Shown piece by piece: positions 34,154-43,626 of a stretch of DNA of 64,000 bases (position 1 is the first letter of the stretch; each line of letters opens with the position of its first letter). This DNA comes from CAMCTV01 sp964420985. GTDB taxonomy: Bacteria > Bacteroidota > Bacteroidia > Flavobacteriales_D > Sanyastnellaceae. Position numbers and translations under genes: made by a program. The stretch is taken from the NCBI GenBank assembly GCA_964420985.1, contig CAYQUT010000008.1, positions 26,931-90,930 on the forward strand. Reading direction: 5' to 3'. The notes below the pieces were generated by a model that made no database searches, had not been told where the DNA came from, and saw nothing but the letters and a program-made list of their open reading frames with translations.

Positions 34154-37100
34154 ATGATTCAATTAAAACGACTGATGTTCCTGTTGCTAGCAGGGCTGAG
34201 TGTACAAGCTTGGTCCCAAAGCATCAGCGGAACAGTGAAAGACGAAAAGAACAAGCCCTTACCAGGGGTTGTTGTTTCAGTAAACAAATTGGGCAAAGGA
34301 ACCCAAACCGATGTCAACGGAAAGTACACATTGGATTTACCAGTGGGTAACCACACGGTAAATTACACTTTGATTGGTTTCATAAGTTTTGAATCCAATG
34401 TTACCTTGATAGCCGGACAAAAATTACCCATCGACATCAAGATGATGAATGATGACGTGACTTTGGACAACCTAGAAATTGTGGGGTATGGTATCGAAAG
34501 AAACAAGCCTACTACAGGAGCTGTGTCCAAAATCAATGGAAAAGATGTCACAGCAGTAAGAACACCGTCCTTTGAGGCCGCCTTACAAGGTCAGGCCGCT
34601 GGATTGCAAATTTCTCAAGGTTCAGGTATGGCTGGATCTGGTTCTATTGTGAGAATCCGCGGTATTAGTTCTATCTCAGCGGGTGGTGATCCTCTTTACA
34701 TTGTGGATGGTATTCCCATCACCAATGACTATTTCTTGCGTGGCAATTCAGGAGCCATGAACAATAACCCTCTGGCATCAATCAATCCGGCGGACATTGA
34801 AAATGTTGAAGTCCGCAAAGACGCAGCAGCAGCCGGTGAATATGGTTCACGTGCCGCCAATGGCGTTATTATCATCACTACCAAAAAGGCCCGTAAAAAA
34901 GGTTGGAACTTTGATTTGAATCTAACCAATGGAACATCACAACCCGCATCAAGACCCAACATGCTCAATACTGAAGAATACTTGACCATTCGTCAAGAGG
35001 CATGGGAGAACGATGGGGGGACAGGCTACGTTTGGTTGCCCAACATGTCCACTGCCACTGACCCTGCAGCCGTACGCCAAGAAGCTTATTTCAAAGCCAT
35101 GGAAACCAATACCGATTGGGTTTCTCAAACGGTTGGTCTAGGAACCAAGTATGGCGCTCAATTTGGCGCGCGCTATGGTGGGGAAAAACACAACGTTTAC
35201 TTCTCATTGGGATACGATAACAATGAAAGTTTCATGATAGGTAATGCTTACAAACGCTTGTCTGTTCGTGTTAACCCTGAATTCAAATTAGGTAAAAAAC
35301 TGAAGGCTAATCTTTCCTTGTCTGGTACAAGAGGAACAAATGACCGTATCGATGCGGCTTGGTCAGGGGGATTGGGAGATGCCATGTCCAACGCTCTACC
35401 CTACTACCCAGTATATCACCAAGACACCACTTTTGATGCTGCCGGAAATATCGTCAATAAACCTGGGGACTATTTCTATTGGAAAGACGAATGGGGAGGA
35501 TCTAAGAATCCCGTAGCCATGCGTGAATTGCGCAGATGGGCGAACGTGGAAAGTCGTTTGATCAATACTGGTCGTTTGATTTACAATCCAATGAAAAACT
35601 TGTTCGTCATTGCCACTGGAGGTTTGGATTACATGCACATTGGAGAAAATAGATTGAACCCTGCTGCATTGGACCAAAACAATAGTTTGGGCAATTACAG
35701 CAGCGACCAAAGAATCGTTCGCAATTACAGCTACAACGTCACAGCTGAATATAACAAAGAATTGCGTGAGCATTTGAACGGAAACTTGTTGATTGGACAT
35801 GAATTGCAAACCAGCACCACCAGTGCTTACAATGACTACTATGCCAATTTAGAGCAGGATGTTCAGGACTTTACTGATGTTGACTTAACAGGTGAGAAAA
35901 TCAGAAATACCTACAACAGAGAGCAATTTACTTTCCTTGGTTTCTTTGCCAAAGGAAGTGTGAATTATAAAGAGAAATATTACCTAGACGCTACCTTCCG
36001 CAGGGATGGCTCTTCAAGATTTGGAGCCAACAACAAATTTGGTAACTTCCCTTCTGTGTCTGCTGCATGGATAGCCAGTGAGGAGAATTTCTTGAAAGAC
36101 AATAAAGTCATGAATTTCTTGAAAGTTCGAGCAAGTTTCGGTTTAACGGGTAACTCCAGTATTCCGGCCAATGCGCAATACTCAACATACTCACAAGCCA
36201 ACAATGGTTTGTATTACAATCAGCAACCCATCATTTTCCCAACGCAACGTGGAAATGCCGATTTGAAATGGGAGACAACAACCAACTCATCTTTCGCTAT
36301 TGAAATGGGATTCTGGCAAGATCGTTTGAGCGTAACGTTGGAAGGCTACAGAAAGTACAGTCGTGACGTTTTAATGAATGTGAGCTTGCCAGCATCAACG
36401 GGATTCAGCAATTTCTGGGACAATGTTGCCGAAGTGAAAAATCAAGGATTGGAATTGACTACAACGGTGAACTGGTTAAAGGATAGAAAATTGTCTTGGA
36501 AAACAACGGCCAACTTCTCATACAATTACAATGAGTTGGTGAGCATTGGAAATTATACCCCAGATGCTGTGAGCGGAGGAACCAACGATTCTCGAGTTAT
36601 TGTGGGTAAACCCATTGGATCATTCTACTTGGTTGAGTTTTCTCACATTGATCCAGCAAACGGTAAACCAGTATACCTCGATCTAGAAGGCAATGAGACC
36701 TATGACTATGACAACAGCATCAGAAAGTTTGTGGGTAGCGGTTTACCCAAGATGTACGGTGGGTTTACCAATACATGGACTTTCAGAAACATCACGCTTT
36801 CAGCTTTATGTACTTACAGCCTTGGAGCAAAAATATTTGACTCCTCTGCCAAACGCCAATTGGGTGTCGTTACAGGATGGAACATGAGAGATGAAATCCT
36901 TGATCGTTGGCAAAACCCAGGTGATGAAACCACCTATGGTCAATTGACATTGAATGAAACGAACTATGGCTTACCAACTGGATTTCCATGGTGGAATACT
37001 TCCTTGTTCATGTACAATGCCGATTTCTTGCGTTTGAGAAATCTATCTTTGGATTTCAACGTAGACAAGGAAATTGTTGAGCGCATGAAATTAAAGTCAT

Positions 37101-37276
37101 TGAGCTGGGGATTCTTTGTGACCAATGTCTTCACCATCACTAATTTCCCTGGTTTGGATCCTGAAATTGTTCGTGACTTTGAAAATGCACAAGACAGAAA
37201 CCTAAGCCCCAACGTTACCTATTTAACCCCAATGCAAGAGCGCAGCTTCAATCTTCGCTTATCTGCTAACTTCTAA
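34154..37276 (+). CDS. SusC/RagA-type TonB-dependent outer-membrane transporter
   Basis: A 1,040-aa protein with signal peptide, N-terminal carboxypeptidase-like regulatory domain (SISGTVKDEKNKPLPGVVVSV, residues ~24-105), plug domain (~115-235; VRIRGISSISAGGDPLYIVDGIPI, then EVRKDAAAAGEYGSRAANGVIIITTKK) and a 22-strand barrel ending FNLRLSANF. It imports oligosaccharides powered by TonB-ExbBD. It lies between a surface amylase and SusD, so maltooligosaccharides are the likely cargo. 21 nt from the amylase and 12 nt from susD. Confidence 0.95.
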   Translation: MIQLKRLMFLLLAGLSVQAWSQSISGTVKDEKNKPLPGVVVSVNKLGKGTQTDVNGKYTLDLPVGNHTVNYTLIGFISFESNVTLIAGQKLPIDIKMMNDDVTLDNLEIVGYGIERNKPTTGAVSKINGKDVTAVRTPSFEAALQGQAAGLQISQGSGMAGSGSIVRIRGISSISAGGDPLYIVDGIPITNDYFLRGNSGAMNNNPLASINPADIENVEVRKDAAAAGEYGSRAANGVIIITTKKARKKGWNFDLNLTNGTSQPASRPNMLNTEEYLTIRQEAWENDGGTGYVWLPNMSTATDPAAVRQEAYFKAMETNTDWVSQTVGLGTKYGAQFGARYGGEKHNVYFSLGYDNNESFMIGNAYKRLSVRVNPEFKLGKKLKANLSLSGTRGTNDRIDAAWSGGLGDAMSNALPYYPVYHQDTTFDAAGNIVNKPGDYFYWKDEWGGSKNPVAMRELRRWANVESRLINTGRLIYNPMKNLFVIATGGLDYMHIGENRLNPAALDQNNSLGNYSSDQRIVRNYSYNVTAEYNKELREHLNGNLLIGHELQTSTTSAYNDYYANLEQDVQDFTDVDLTGEKIRNTYNREQFTFLGFFAKGSVNYKEKYYLDATFRRDGSSRFGANNKFGNFPSVSAAWIASEENFLKDNKVMNFLKVRASFGLTGNSSIPANAQYSTYSQANNGLYYNQQPIIFPTQRGNADLKWETTTNSSFAIEMGFWQDRLSVTLEGYRKYSRDVLMNVSLPASTGFSNFWDNVAEVKNQGLELTTTVNWLKDRKLSWKTTANFSYNYNELVSIGNYTPDAVSGGTNDSRVIVGKPIGSFYLVEFSHIDPANGKPVYLDLEGNETYDYDNSIRKFVGSGLPKMYGGFTNTWTFRNITLSALCTYSLGAKIFDSSAKRQLGVVTGWNMRDEILDRWQNPGDETTYGQLTLNETNYGLPTGFPWWNTSLFMYNADFLRLRNLSLDFNVDKEIVERMKLKSLSWGFFVTNVFTITNFPGLDPEIVRDFENAQDRNLSPNVTYLTPMQERSFNLRLSANF

Positions 37277-37288
37277 TCGAATTTGAAA

Positions 37289-39016
37289 ATGAAAAAATAT
37301 ATCATCATCGCCGCATCCATCATTACGCTAGGATTGGTGTCATGCGAAAAAATGCTGAATTATCCTCCCAATGGAGCCATTCTCGCTGAAGATGCTTTGA
37401 AAACTCCTGAGGATGCTCAAAAATTACTGAACAGTTGCTACGACGTTATGGCCAACGTTTTTGATGGCTCATATCAAAACTTGTCAGAGTTATTGAGCAA
37501 TAACCTCGCAACACCGATTGGGTTGGATTTCCAAGCTGTATACAACAAAGAAACCAACTTCTTCACGCCAACAACCAATGGTGTATATGCAGATTTGTAC
37601 TACGCCATCTACCGTTGTAATTCTCTGTTGGAAAACTTTGATTTGATTGAAGGACTGACCGATGCCGATCGTTCCAGAATGGAAGCTGAGGCCCGTTTCA
37701 TCAGAGCTTTTTGTCATTGGCATGTGGTTAAAATTTGGGCACAACCATACGGTTATACTGCAGACAACAGCCACTTGGGAATTGTCATAAGAGACAAAGC
37801 TTCCAATGAGCCATTGGCCAGAAACACTGTGGCTGAGGTGTACAACTTCATCGTTTCAGAAATGGAAGTTGCCGCCAATACACTCCCTGCATCCAACGGA
37901 AACTATGCCACTAGCCATGCTGCAAAAGCTGCATTGGCCATGATCTATTTCCAAATGCGCGATTACAACAAGGCGATTCAATACAGTGATGAGGTAATCA
38001 ATGCCAACAACTTTGAACAATACTCTATAGATCGCTTTCCAACGGTTTGCGAGTACACCATCCGTCTTAACAATACCGCCAGCAGCGTGTGGAACAATGC
38101 ATCACTTTCCATCACAGGAAACGGTGGTATTGTCGGTACCTTTGATAATTCAGGCAATGACACCATCCCAACAGAATTGTCCTTACCGTTGATCAGTGGT
38201 GTTACTTATCAACTGATTTGTGATGTTCCTGGAGGAAAAACTTCCAATGTGAGTTTTGACATCTTAAATCCAGGATCTGAGGTGGTTTATTCCTTCGGAG
38301 GGTCTCTGATCAATGCAGGAAAGGTACTGAGCACCTTCACTGCTGAAACCGGTGGAGTACCCGCATTAACCGCATCCAATAACAAAGAGTCCATTTTCAA
38401 AATCGTAAGCTTTAGCAATGATGTTAGAACCGATGACTTCATCGGCAATTACAATGCATCAGGTGTATTGCCTCCTAACTTGACTTTGTGGAACGATGCC
38501 TCTTATGCATCCAACAATGAGGTGGAAGTTCCTTTTGTTCAATTGATCAACCAAAACAATGCTGACAAAAGAAAGGCTGCTTGGCTAGCCAATAGCGGAT
38601 CTCAAATTACTTTAACCAAATTCCAAGACAAAGTTGCCTTCAATATTCCATTGATGTACCAAACTGAAATGATGTTGATTCGTGCAGAAGCCATTGCCTA
38701 TGCGCAAACAGGACGCCTCAATGAGGCCATTGCCGATATCAATGCCGTTCGTGCAAGAGCCTATTCTCAAGATAATTCATTGCCGTCAGCTTCAACGGCT
38801 GATCAAGTGAAAGCGGCTGCAAGGAAAGAATATCGTTTAGAGACCATCGGAGAAGGAAAATGGTTAGATCAATTCCGCCGCATTGCCATGGAAAACAACA
38901 CGACATTAAAGATCAGAACCTCCCCTTGGAACTGTCCTGGAATGGCATTGCAATTCCCAAACAATGAATTCACCAGTGCCCTTTTTGTCGGAAATCCTGA
39001 AGGTGGTTGTAATTAA
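37289..39016 (+). CDS. SusD/RagB-type glycan-binding lipoprotein with an inserted beta-domain
   Basis: A 575-aa surface lipoprotein (lipobox GLVSC) that forms the lid of the SusC transporter. The N-terminal SusD-like half (YPPNGAILAEDALKTPEDAQKLLNSCYDVMANV; MEAEARFIRAFCHWHVVKIW) and the C-terminal half (YQTEMMLIRAEAIAYAQTGRLNEAIADINAVRARAY ... RKEYRLETIGEGKWLDQFR) are intact. Between them residues ~254-352 form an extra, Ser/Asn-rich beta-domain (CEYTIRLNN ... VWNNASLSI ... VSFDILNPGSEVVYSF) not part of ordinary SusD. It is reminiscent of the DGWNG-type secreted beta-sandwich. An upstream TTG (37283) is rejected in favour of ATG 37289. Confidence 0.92.
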   Translation: MKKYIIIAASIITLGLVSCEKMLNYPPNGAILAEDALKTPEDAQKLLNSCYDVMANVFDGSYQNLSELLSNNLATPIGLDFQAVYNKETNFFTPTTNGVYADLYYAIYRCNSLLENFDLIEGLTDADRSRMEAEARFIRAFCHWHVVKIWAQPYGYTADNSHLGIVIRDKASNEPLARNTVAEVYNFIVSEMEVAANTLPASNGNYATSHAAKAALAMIYFQMRDYNKAIQYSDEVINANNFEQYSIDRFPTVCEYTIRLNNTASSVWNNASLSITGNGGIVGTFDNSGNDTIPTELSLPLISGVTYQLICDVPGGKTSNVSFDILNPGSEVVYSFGGSLINAGKVLSTFTAETGGVPALTASNNKESIFKIVSFSNDVRTDDFIGNYNASGVLPPNLTLWNDASYASNNEVEVPFVQLINQNNADKRKAAWLANSGSQITLTKFQDKVAFNIPLMYQTEMMLIRAEAIAYAQTGRLNEAIADINAVRARAYSQDNSLPSASTADQVKAAARKEYRLETIGEGKWLDQFRRIAMENNTTLKIRTSPWNCPGMALQFPNNEFTSALFVGNPEGGCN

Positions 39017-39021
39017 TATCA

Positions 39022-39510
39022 ATGAAAAAAATGAAAAAGAATATCGTATTGTTCACTGCCATAGCCCTTGGTTTAATGGCGTGTAAACCAGAAATAAAGG
39101 GTGAGCTCGGAGAGTTGACCAACAAAGAAGTAGGAATGGACGGAATGTGGGAATTGTCAAAATTCACCATTCAAGATCCCAATAGTCCTATTTTAGAACA
39201 AAGAGATTTCACCAGTTTTTATACCGGTGAAAACATCACCCCAATGACCATACACTTTGATGCGTCCAACCATGAATACCATGTTGCCATAGAAAAAGGA
39301 AGAAATTTCTTTGGCGATCAAGGTACATGGTTTTTGGATGATGTTATCGCACCCTCAGCCCTCTATTTGGTAAGCAGCAATGACACTACCGAAATAGCGT
39401 TGGGATCCATGGTAACTGCCAACAGCAGCGAAATGAATCTGTCCATCAATAGAGTTTGCTCCAGTGGATTCAAAAATGTTACCTACAAGTTTAATTTGAC
39501 ACGCAAATAA
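39022..39510 (+). CDS. small lipoprotein of the glucan locus, lipocalin-like
   Basis: A 162-aa lipoprotein (lipobox LGLMAC, Cys21). The mature part is a short beta-rich domain (GMWELSKFTIQD, MTIHFDASNHEYHVAIEK, GTWFLDD), like DUF5004/lipocalin-type proteins often found in SusCD loci. It lies 5 nt after susD and 1 nt before the next gene, so is co-expressed. Probably a surface or periplasmic accessory; binding activity is not demonstrated. Confidence 0.7.
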   Translation: MKKMKKNIVLFTAIALGLMACKPEIKGELGELTNKEVGMDGMWELSKFTIQDPNSPILEQRDFTSFYTGENITPMTIHFDASNHEYHVAIEKGRNFFGDQGTWFLDDVIAPSALYLVSSNDTTEIALGSMVTANSSEMNLSINRVCSSGFKNVTYKFNLTRK

Positions 39511-39511
39511 G

Positions 39512-40342
39512 ATGAAAAAAATATTGTCTTTCGTAACAATGATGATCACCGTCAGTCTGGCGTGGTCTCAGGCAGCATTTGTGTTGCCATCTCCAACCAA
39601 TGCCAACGACTCAGTTACTATCTACATCGATATCAGCAAGTCCACTTCCAATGGCTTAAAACACATGTTAGAGGCCCATCCTGAGGTAAAAGATGAAGTT
39701 TACATGTGGACATGGAGCCCTGCAGGGCCTGCGTGTGGAAATGGGGAATGGGGAAACTCCAATGAGTGCATGAAATTGAAAAGAGTGAGTGGAATGATTT
39801 ATTCTATTAAAATTGTTCCAACATCTTTTTACAACTGCACTCCACTGGACCTGTACAGCAAAGGAATATCCTGCTTGGCCAAATTGGACAACGGGAACGC
39901 CTTTGGAAGTGACGGAGTTGGTGAGGCCAAAACAGAGGACTTAAGGATTGATATTTTACCCGCTCTTTGTGCGGATAAGTTCTGCTATTTTCCGGAAGCA
40001 TCGCGTATTGATGATTTCTTCACCATCACCTATGACAACGGTAAAGAAACAGACACCAATTTGCAAAACCTCGGAGCAGATGAATGTTACCTGTATATGG
40101 CTGCTCGCTCTGGAATCAACATCTTTCCTATTTCACAACCGGCTGATGTAACCAACAACCCTGCATTAAAAATGGAGCCGTTGACAACAGAGCCAGGCAA
40201 ATTCAGATTGACCATTGTTCCCAGTGAATTCTTTTCAACCAATGGAGCCAACGTTCAGGAAATTTGGTTTTATGTTGTAAAACCAGGCTACCTACCTACA
40301 CCGCCAATCACTACGAAATACGCGGTCTTGAACTGCAATTAA
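39512..40342 (+). CDS. SusE/F-like exported glycan-binding protein (two repeated domains)
   Basis: A 276-aa protein with signal peptide ending LAWSQ. Two tandem domains share the pattern D..TIYxD ... VYMWTW/CYLYMAA ... LK ... I/L-TIVPxxFF/Y ... DI/WFY: residues ~20-150 (SVTIYIDIS, IYSIKIVPTSFYNC) and ~160-270 (FFTITYDNG, KFRLTIVPSEFFST). The amylase N-terminal domain (QITIYYNTT, HQIVITPQTFYNL) follows the same pattern. I infer starch-binding domains of the SusE/SusF type, without a lipobox here. Last gene of the locus, followed by a strong terminator. Confidence 0.75.
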   Translation: MKKILSFVTMMITVSLAWSQAAFVLPSPTNANDSVTIYIDISKSTSNGLKHMLEAHPEVKDEVYMWTWSPAGPACGNGEWGNSNECMKLKRVSGMIYSIKIVPTSFYNCTPLDLYSKGISCLAKLDNGNAFGSDGVGEAKTEDLRIDILPALCADKFCYFPEASRIDDFFTITYDNGKETDTNLQNLGADECYLYMAARSGINIFPISQPADVTNNPALKMEPLTTEPGKFRLTIVPSEFFSTNGANVQEIWFYVVKPGYLPTPPITTKYAVLNCN

Positions 40343-40364
40343 AATTCATTTATCAACTAATGGA

Positions 40365-40396
40365 AGAGGCTGTCCCAAAAGGGCAGCCTCTTTTTT
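40365..40396 (+). terminator. intrinsic terminator of the glucan locus
   Basis: GAGGCTG.CCC/GGGCAGCCTC stem with AAAA loop, then a run of T. Confidence 0.85.
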
Positions 40397-40423
40397 GTCA
40401 TTGAGTGAATTTGGTTATATTTG
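40394..40423 (+). promoter_or_regulatory. promoter of the POT transporter gene
   Basis: TTTG (40394-40397), 18-nt spacer, TATATTTG (40416-40423), a full match to the Bacteroidota consensus. It starts inside the T-run of the preceding terminator. ATG is 18 nt further. Confidence 0.6.
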
Positions 40424-40441
40424 AAAAAACAATAAATTATT

Positions 40442-42160
40442 ATGTCAACAACTCAAAATGGTCACCCCAAAGGATTGTACGTATTGTTCGTAACAGAGAT
40501 GTGGGAAAGATTCTCTTACTATGGAATGCGCGCGTTATTTGTGCTTTTCATGACCAAAGCACTTTTATTTGATAAGTCATTTGGTTCTGAGATTTACGGT
40601 AGTTACACAGGATTGGTTTATTTAACGCCTTTGATTGGTGGTTACATGGCTGACCGATACTGGGGCAATAGAAAATCGATCATTATCGGGGGTATCCTAA
40701 TGGCCATTGGTCAGTTTTTCATGTTCTTGGCAGGAACTTTTTATACCCAAGTAGACATGGCCTCTATGATCATGTATACCGGTCTTGGTTTTTTGATTTT
40801 TGGAAATGGTTTTTTCAAACCCAACATCTCCACCATGGTGGGTCAATTATATCCTGAAGGTGACAAACGTGTTGATTCCGCATTTACCATCTTCTACATG
40901 GGTATTAACCTAGGAGCTTTCATTGCACCTTTACTATGCGGTTACCTTGGAGACACCGGAAATCCTGCTGATTTCAGATGGGGATTCTTGGCGGCTTGCT
41001 TCGGGATGATTTTGAGTTTGATTCTTTTCATTTCATTAAAGAATAAATACATCGTAACTCCAGAAGGTGTCCAAATTGGTGAAAAACCCAATAATGCACG
41101 CCAAGAAAAGAAAGAGGACACTTCTGTTCCTGTATCTTCTAAATCAATGGTTATCTGGGGAGCAATATTTGCGGGATTGTTTGTTACATTTTTCAAATTT
41201 GCCGAAATGGATATTATCGGAAGTTTTATCTTCTCTTTGACCATCGCCGCTCCCGGATTTATCATCTCTGACCCAACCCTCTCCAAGATTGAAAAAGAAA
41301 GAATTTGGGTCATTTACATCGTAGCATTTTTTGTTATTTTCTTCTGGTCGGCGTTTGAACAAGCAGGTGCCTCATTGACTTACTTCGCTGAAGAACAAAC
41401 CAACAGAACGGTAATGAATAAAATCATTCCAGCTTCTTACTTCCAAAGTATCAATGCCATTGCTATTGTTATTTTTGCGCCCATTTTTGTTTGGTTATGG
41501 GGTGTATTGGGTAAGCGCAATATGGAACCCGCTTCACCATACAAGCAATCTGTCGGTCTTTTCTTATTGGCTATTGGATATTTGGTCATCGCATTTGGTG
41601 TAAAAGATCTTCAACCCGGAGTTAAAGTAAGCATGATGTGGTTAATCAGTTTGTATACCATTCATACTCTCGGAGAGCTTTGCCTTTCTCCAATCGGATT
41701 GTCCATGGTGAATAAATTAGCACCAGTGAAATTTGCTTCACTATTAATGGGAGTATGGTTCCTATCAACATCCGCGGCCAACAAATTTGCAGGTACTTTG
41801 AGTGCCCTATACCCTGAACCCGTTATCGCCATTAGCTTGGTAGAAGATCTTCAGACCAAAAACAACGTTCAATTGCTTCCCGCTGAGTTTGATAAAGCAA
41901 AAGCGCCAATCATTTCTGAAGTGCCCGCCATTGCCATGGAGAAAATTCAAATGGCCAATGTAGCTGATGCCACTATCAAAGAAGAGATTCAAAAAACTTT
42001 GGAGACGTCCACTTTAAAAAATACCAAGAACTTCATCGGTTTTGAAATTGATACCTTGTATGATTTCTTCATGCTATTCGTTTTCATGGCAGGTGCCGCA
42101 TCTTTGGTATTATTTGTGTTATCCAAAAAATTATTGACCATGATGAATGGTGTCAGATAA
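40442..42160 (+). CDS. POT/PTR-family proton-dependent oligopeptide transporter
   Basis: A 572-aa inner-membrane MFS protein with about 14 hydrophobic segments. PTR hallmarks: MWERFSYYGMRALFVLFM (the ExxERFxYY motif in helix 1), GGYMADRYWGNRKSIIIGG and FKPNISTMVGQLY. It imports di- and tripeptides with protons. The region at residues ~455-515 is a long non-membrane insert rich in Ala/Glu before the last helices, commonly seen in Bacteroidota members. The next gene starts 9 nt after the stop. Confidence 0.92.
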   Translation: MSTTQNGHPKGLYVLFVTEMWERFSYYGMRALFVLFMTKALLFDKSFGSEIYGSYTGLVYLTPLIGGYMADRYWGNRKSIIIGGILMAIGQFFMFLAGTFYTQVDMASMIMYTGLGFLIFGNGFFKPNISTMVGQLYPEGDKRVDSAFTIFYMGINLGAFIAPLLCGYLGDTGNPADFRWGFLAACFGMILSLILFISLKNKYIVTPEGVQIGEKPNNARQEKKEDTSVPVSSKSMVIWGAIFAGLFVTFFKFAEMDIIGSFIFSLTIAAPGFIISDPTLSKIEKERIWVIYIVAFFVIFFWSAFEQAGASLTYFAEEQTNRTVMNKIIPASYFQSINAIAIVIFAPIFVWLWGVLGKRNMEPASPYKQSVGLFLLAIGYLVIAFGVKDLQPGVKVSMMWLISLYTIHTLGELCLSPIGLSMVNKLAPVKFASLLMGVWFLSTSAANKFAGTLSALYPEPVIAISLVEDLQTKNNVQLLPAEFDKAKAPIISEVPAIAMEKIQMANVADATIKEEIQKTLETSTLKNTKNFIGFEIDTLYDFFMLFVFMAGAASLVLFVLSKKLLTMMNGVR

Positions 42161-42169
42161 TTGAAAAAC

Positions 42170-43153
42170 ATGAAAAAAATAACGTATTTATTGTCCCTAC
42201 TGATGTGGGGACAATTTTCTTTAGCCCAAGAGAAAATCCATTGGATGAAAATCGATGAATTGGAGGCAGCTGAAGCCAAACAACCTCGTGTTGTTATGGT
42301 AGATGTGTACACGCAATGGTGCGGACCATGCAAAATGATGTCCAATCAAACATTCACGCATCCTGATGTTGTGAAATACATGAATGAGCATTTCTACTGC
42401 GTAAAATTTGATGCTGAATCTGGTGACTCCGTTGTATTCAAAGGCAAAACATTTAAAAACCCTGATTACAAACCCGGTTCTATGGGCAGAAATGGGGTAC
42501 ATGAATTGACCATGAATCTTGGAGTTAACGCCTACCCTACCCTAATTTTCTTTGATGAGGCATTGAACCCGATAGCGCCAATTACAGGATTTCAAAGCGT
42601 CGAGAATTTTGAAATATTTGCCAAAGTTTTTGCAACGGGTGAATATAAAAACATCAAAACCCAAGAAGCTTGGGGTGAATACCAAAAGAACTTTGTTCGC
42701 TCTTGGACCAGTAAACCCAATCCAGAACCGAAAAAATCAGGCCCCAACTGCTTAGTAATGGACATTACTTGTGACACCATTTCTCCTCCAGGATTGAATC
42801 ATGACGTTGCAGTTCCAGTTCATGAGGACCAAAATGATGCACCTCTGACCATGGTTGAACAAATGCCTGTATACTCAGACGGTGACATTACCATGGCCAT
42901 TGCCCGTCTTGTTACCTATCCGGAAATGGAAAAAGAAAATGGCATTCAAGGAACCGTTTACGTGCAGTTTGTTGTGAATAGAGAGGGAAAAGTGGAAGAC
43001 GTGAAGGTCATTAGAGGTGTCAAAAATGGAGCGGGTCTTGAAAGAGAAGCCATCAAAGCGGTAAGATCCTTAAAACCATTTTCGCCAGGTAAACAGAACG
43101 GAAAACCCGTCAAGGTTCAAATGACTGTCCCAATAAAATTTTCATTAAAGTAA
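42170..43153 (+). CDS. exported thioredoxin-TonB C-terminal domain fusion protein
   Basis: A 327-aa protein with signal peptide (KKITYLLSLLMWGQFSLAQ). A thioredoxin-like domain (residues ~20-160) has the active pair in QWCGPCKMM and the cis-Pro in NAYPTLIFF. After a linker, residues ~235-327 form a TonB C-terminal domain (YPEMEKENGIQGTVYVQFVVNREGKVEDVKVI ... VQMTVPIKFSL). There is no TonB transmembrane anchor or Pro-rich arm; after signal cleavage both domains would be free in the periplasm. The function is inferred only: redox handling coupled to contact with an outer-membrane partner. Starts 9 nt after the peptide transporter gene. Confidence 0.85.
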   Translation: MKKITYLLSLLMWGQFSLAQEKIHWMKIDELEAAEAKQPRVVMVDVYTQWCGPCKMMSNQTFTHPDVVKYMNEHFYCVKFDAESGDSVVFKGKTFKNPDYKPGSMGRNGVHELTMNLGVNAYPTLIFFDEALNPIAPITGFQSVENFEIFAKVFATGEYKNIKTQEAWGEYQKNFVRSWTSKPNPEPKKSGPNCLVMDITCDTISPPGLNHDVAVPVHEDQNDAPLTMVEQMPVYSDGDITMAIARLVTYPEMEKENGIQGTVYVQFVVNREGKVEDVKVIRGVKNGAGLEREAIKAVRSLKPFSPGKQNGKPVKVQMTVPIKFSLK

Positions 43154-43160
43154 AAAAGGT

Positions 43161-43191
43161 TTTGGAAATTCTGAGTTTAAGTTTATATTTG
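43161..43191 (+). promoter_or_regulatory. promoter of rplS
   Basis: TTTG (43161-43164), 19-nt spacer, TATATTTG (43184-43191), then a ~25-nt leader before ATG 43222. Confidence 0.6.
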
Positions 43192-43221
43192 CACCCCTTA
43201 AAAGGTTAAAAAAAGTACGTC

Positions 43222-43581
43222 ATGAACCGCATTAAAGAACTAGAAAAGCAATTAAATCCTGCACGTGAATTCCCAGCATTTCAAGCAGGAGACACCATAT
43301 CAGTTACTTACAAAATCAAGGAAGGTAACAAAGAGCGTCCACAAACCTTTACAGGTGTTGTTATTCAGCGTCGTGGTTCTGGTTCTACTGAAACCTTTAC
43401 CATTCGTAAAATGAGCGGTGGAGTTGGTGTTGAGCGTATTTTCCCATTCAACACACCTTTCATTGAAACCATTGAAGTAAACAAGCGTGGTAAAGTTCGT
43501 AGAGCGCGTATTTTCTACTTGCGCAAATTGACTGGAAAGGCTAGCCGTATCCAAGAAAGAAAAGCTCCTGTTCAACACTAA
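43222..43581 (+). CDS. rplS: 50S ribosomal protein L19
   Basis: A 119-aa L19 (usual length ~115). Conserved: FQAGDTISVTYKIKEG, RPQTFTGVVIQRRGSG, TFTIRKMSGGVGVERIFPFNTPFIE and RRARIFYLRKLTGKASRI. It is at the interface between the ribosomal subunits. Transcribed alone from its own promoter and closed by a bidirectional terminator shared with convergent cutC. Confidence 0.97.
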   Translation: MNRIKELEKQLNPAREFPAFQAGDTISVTYKIKEGNKERPQTFTGVVIQRRGSGSTETFTIRKMSGGVGVERIFPFNTPFIETIEVNKRGKVRRARIFYLRKLTGKASRIQERKAPVQH

Positions 43582-43600
43582 AGAACAGTACTAATATTAA

Positions 43601-43625
43601 AAAAGCCTCCTTTTTGGAGGCTTTT
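43601..43625. terminator. bidirectional intrinsic terminator between rplS and cutC
   Basis: AAAAGCCTCC/GGAGGCTTTT, perfect 10-bp stem with a 5-nt T loop, T-run on the plus strand and A-run (T on minus) on the other side; serves both convergent genes. Confidence 0.85.
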
Positions 43626-43626
43626 T

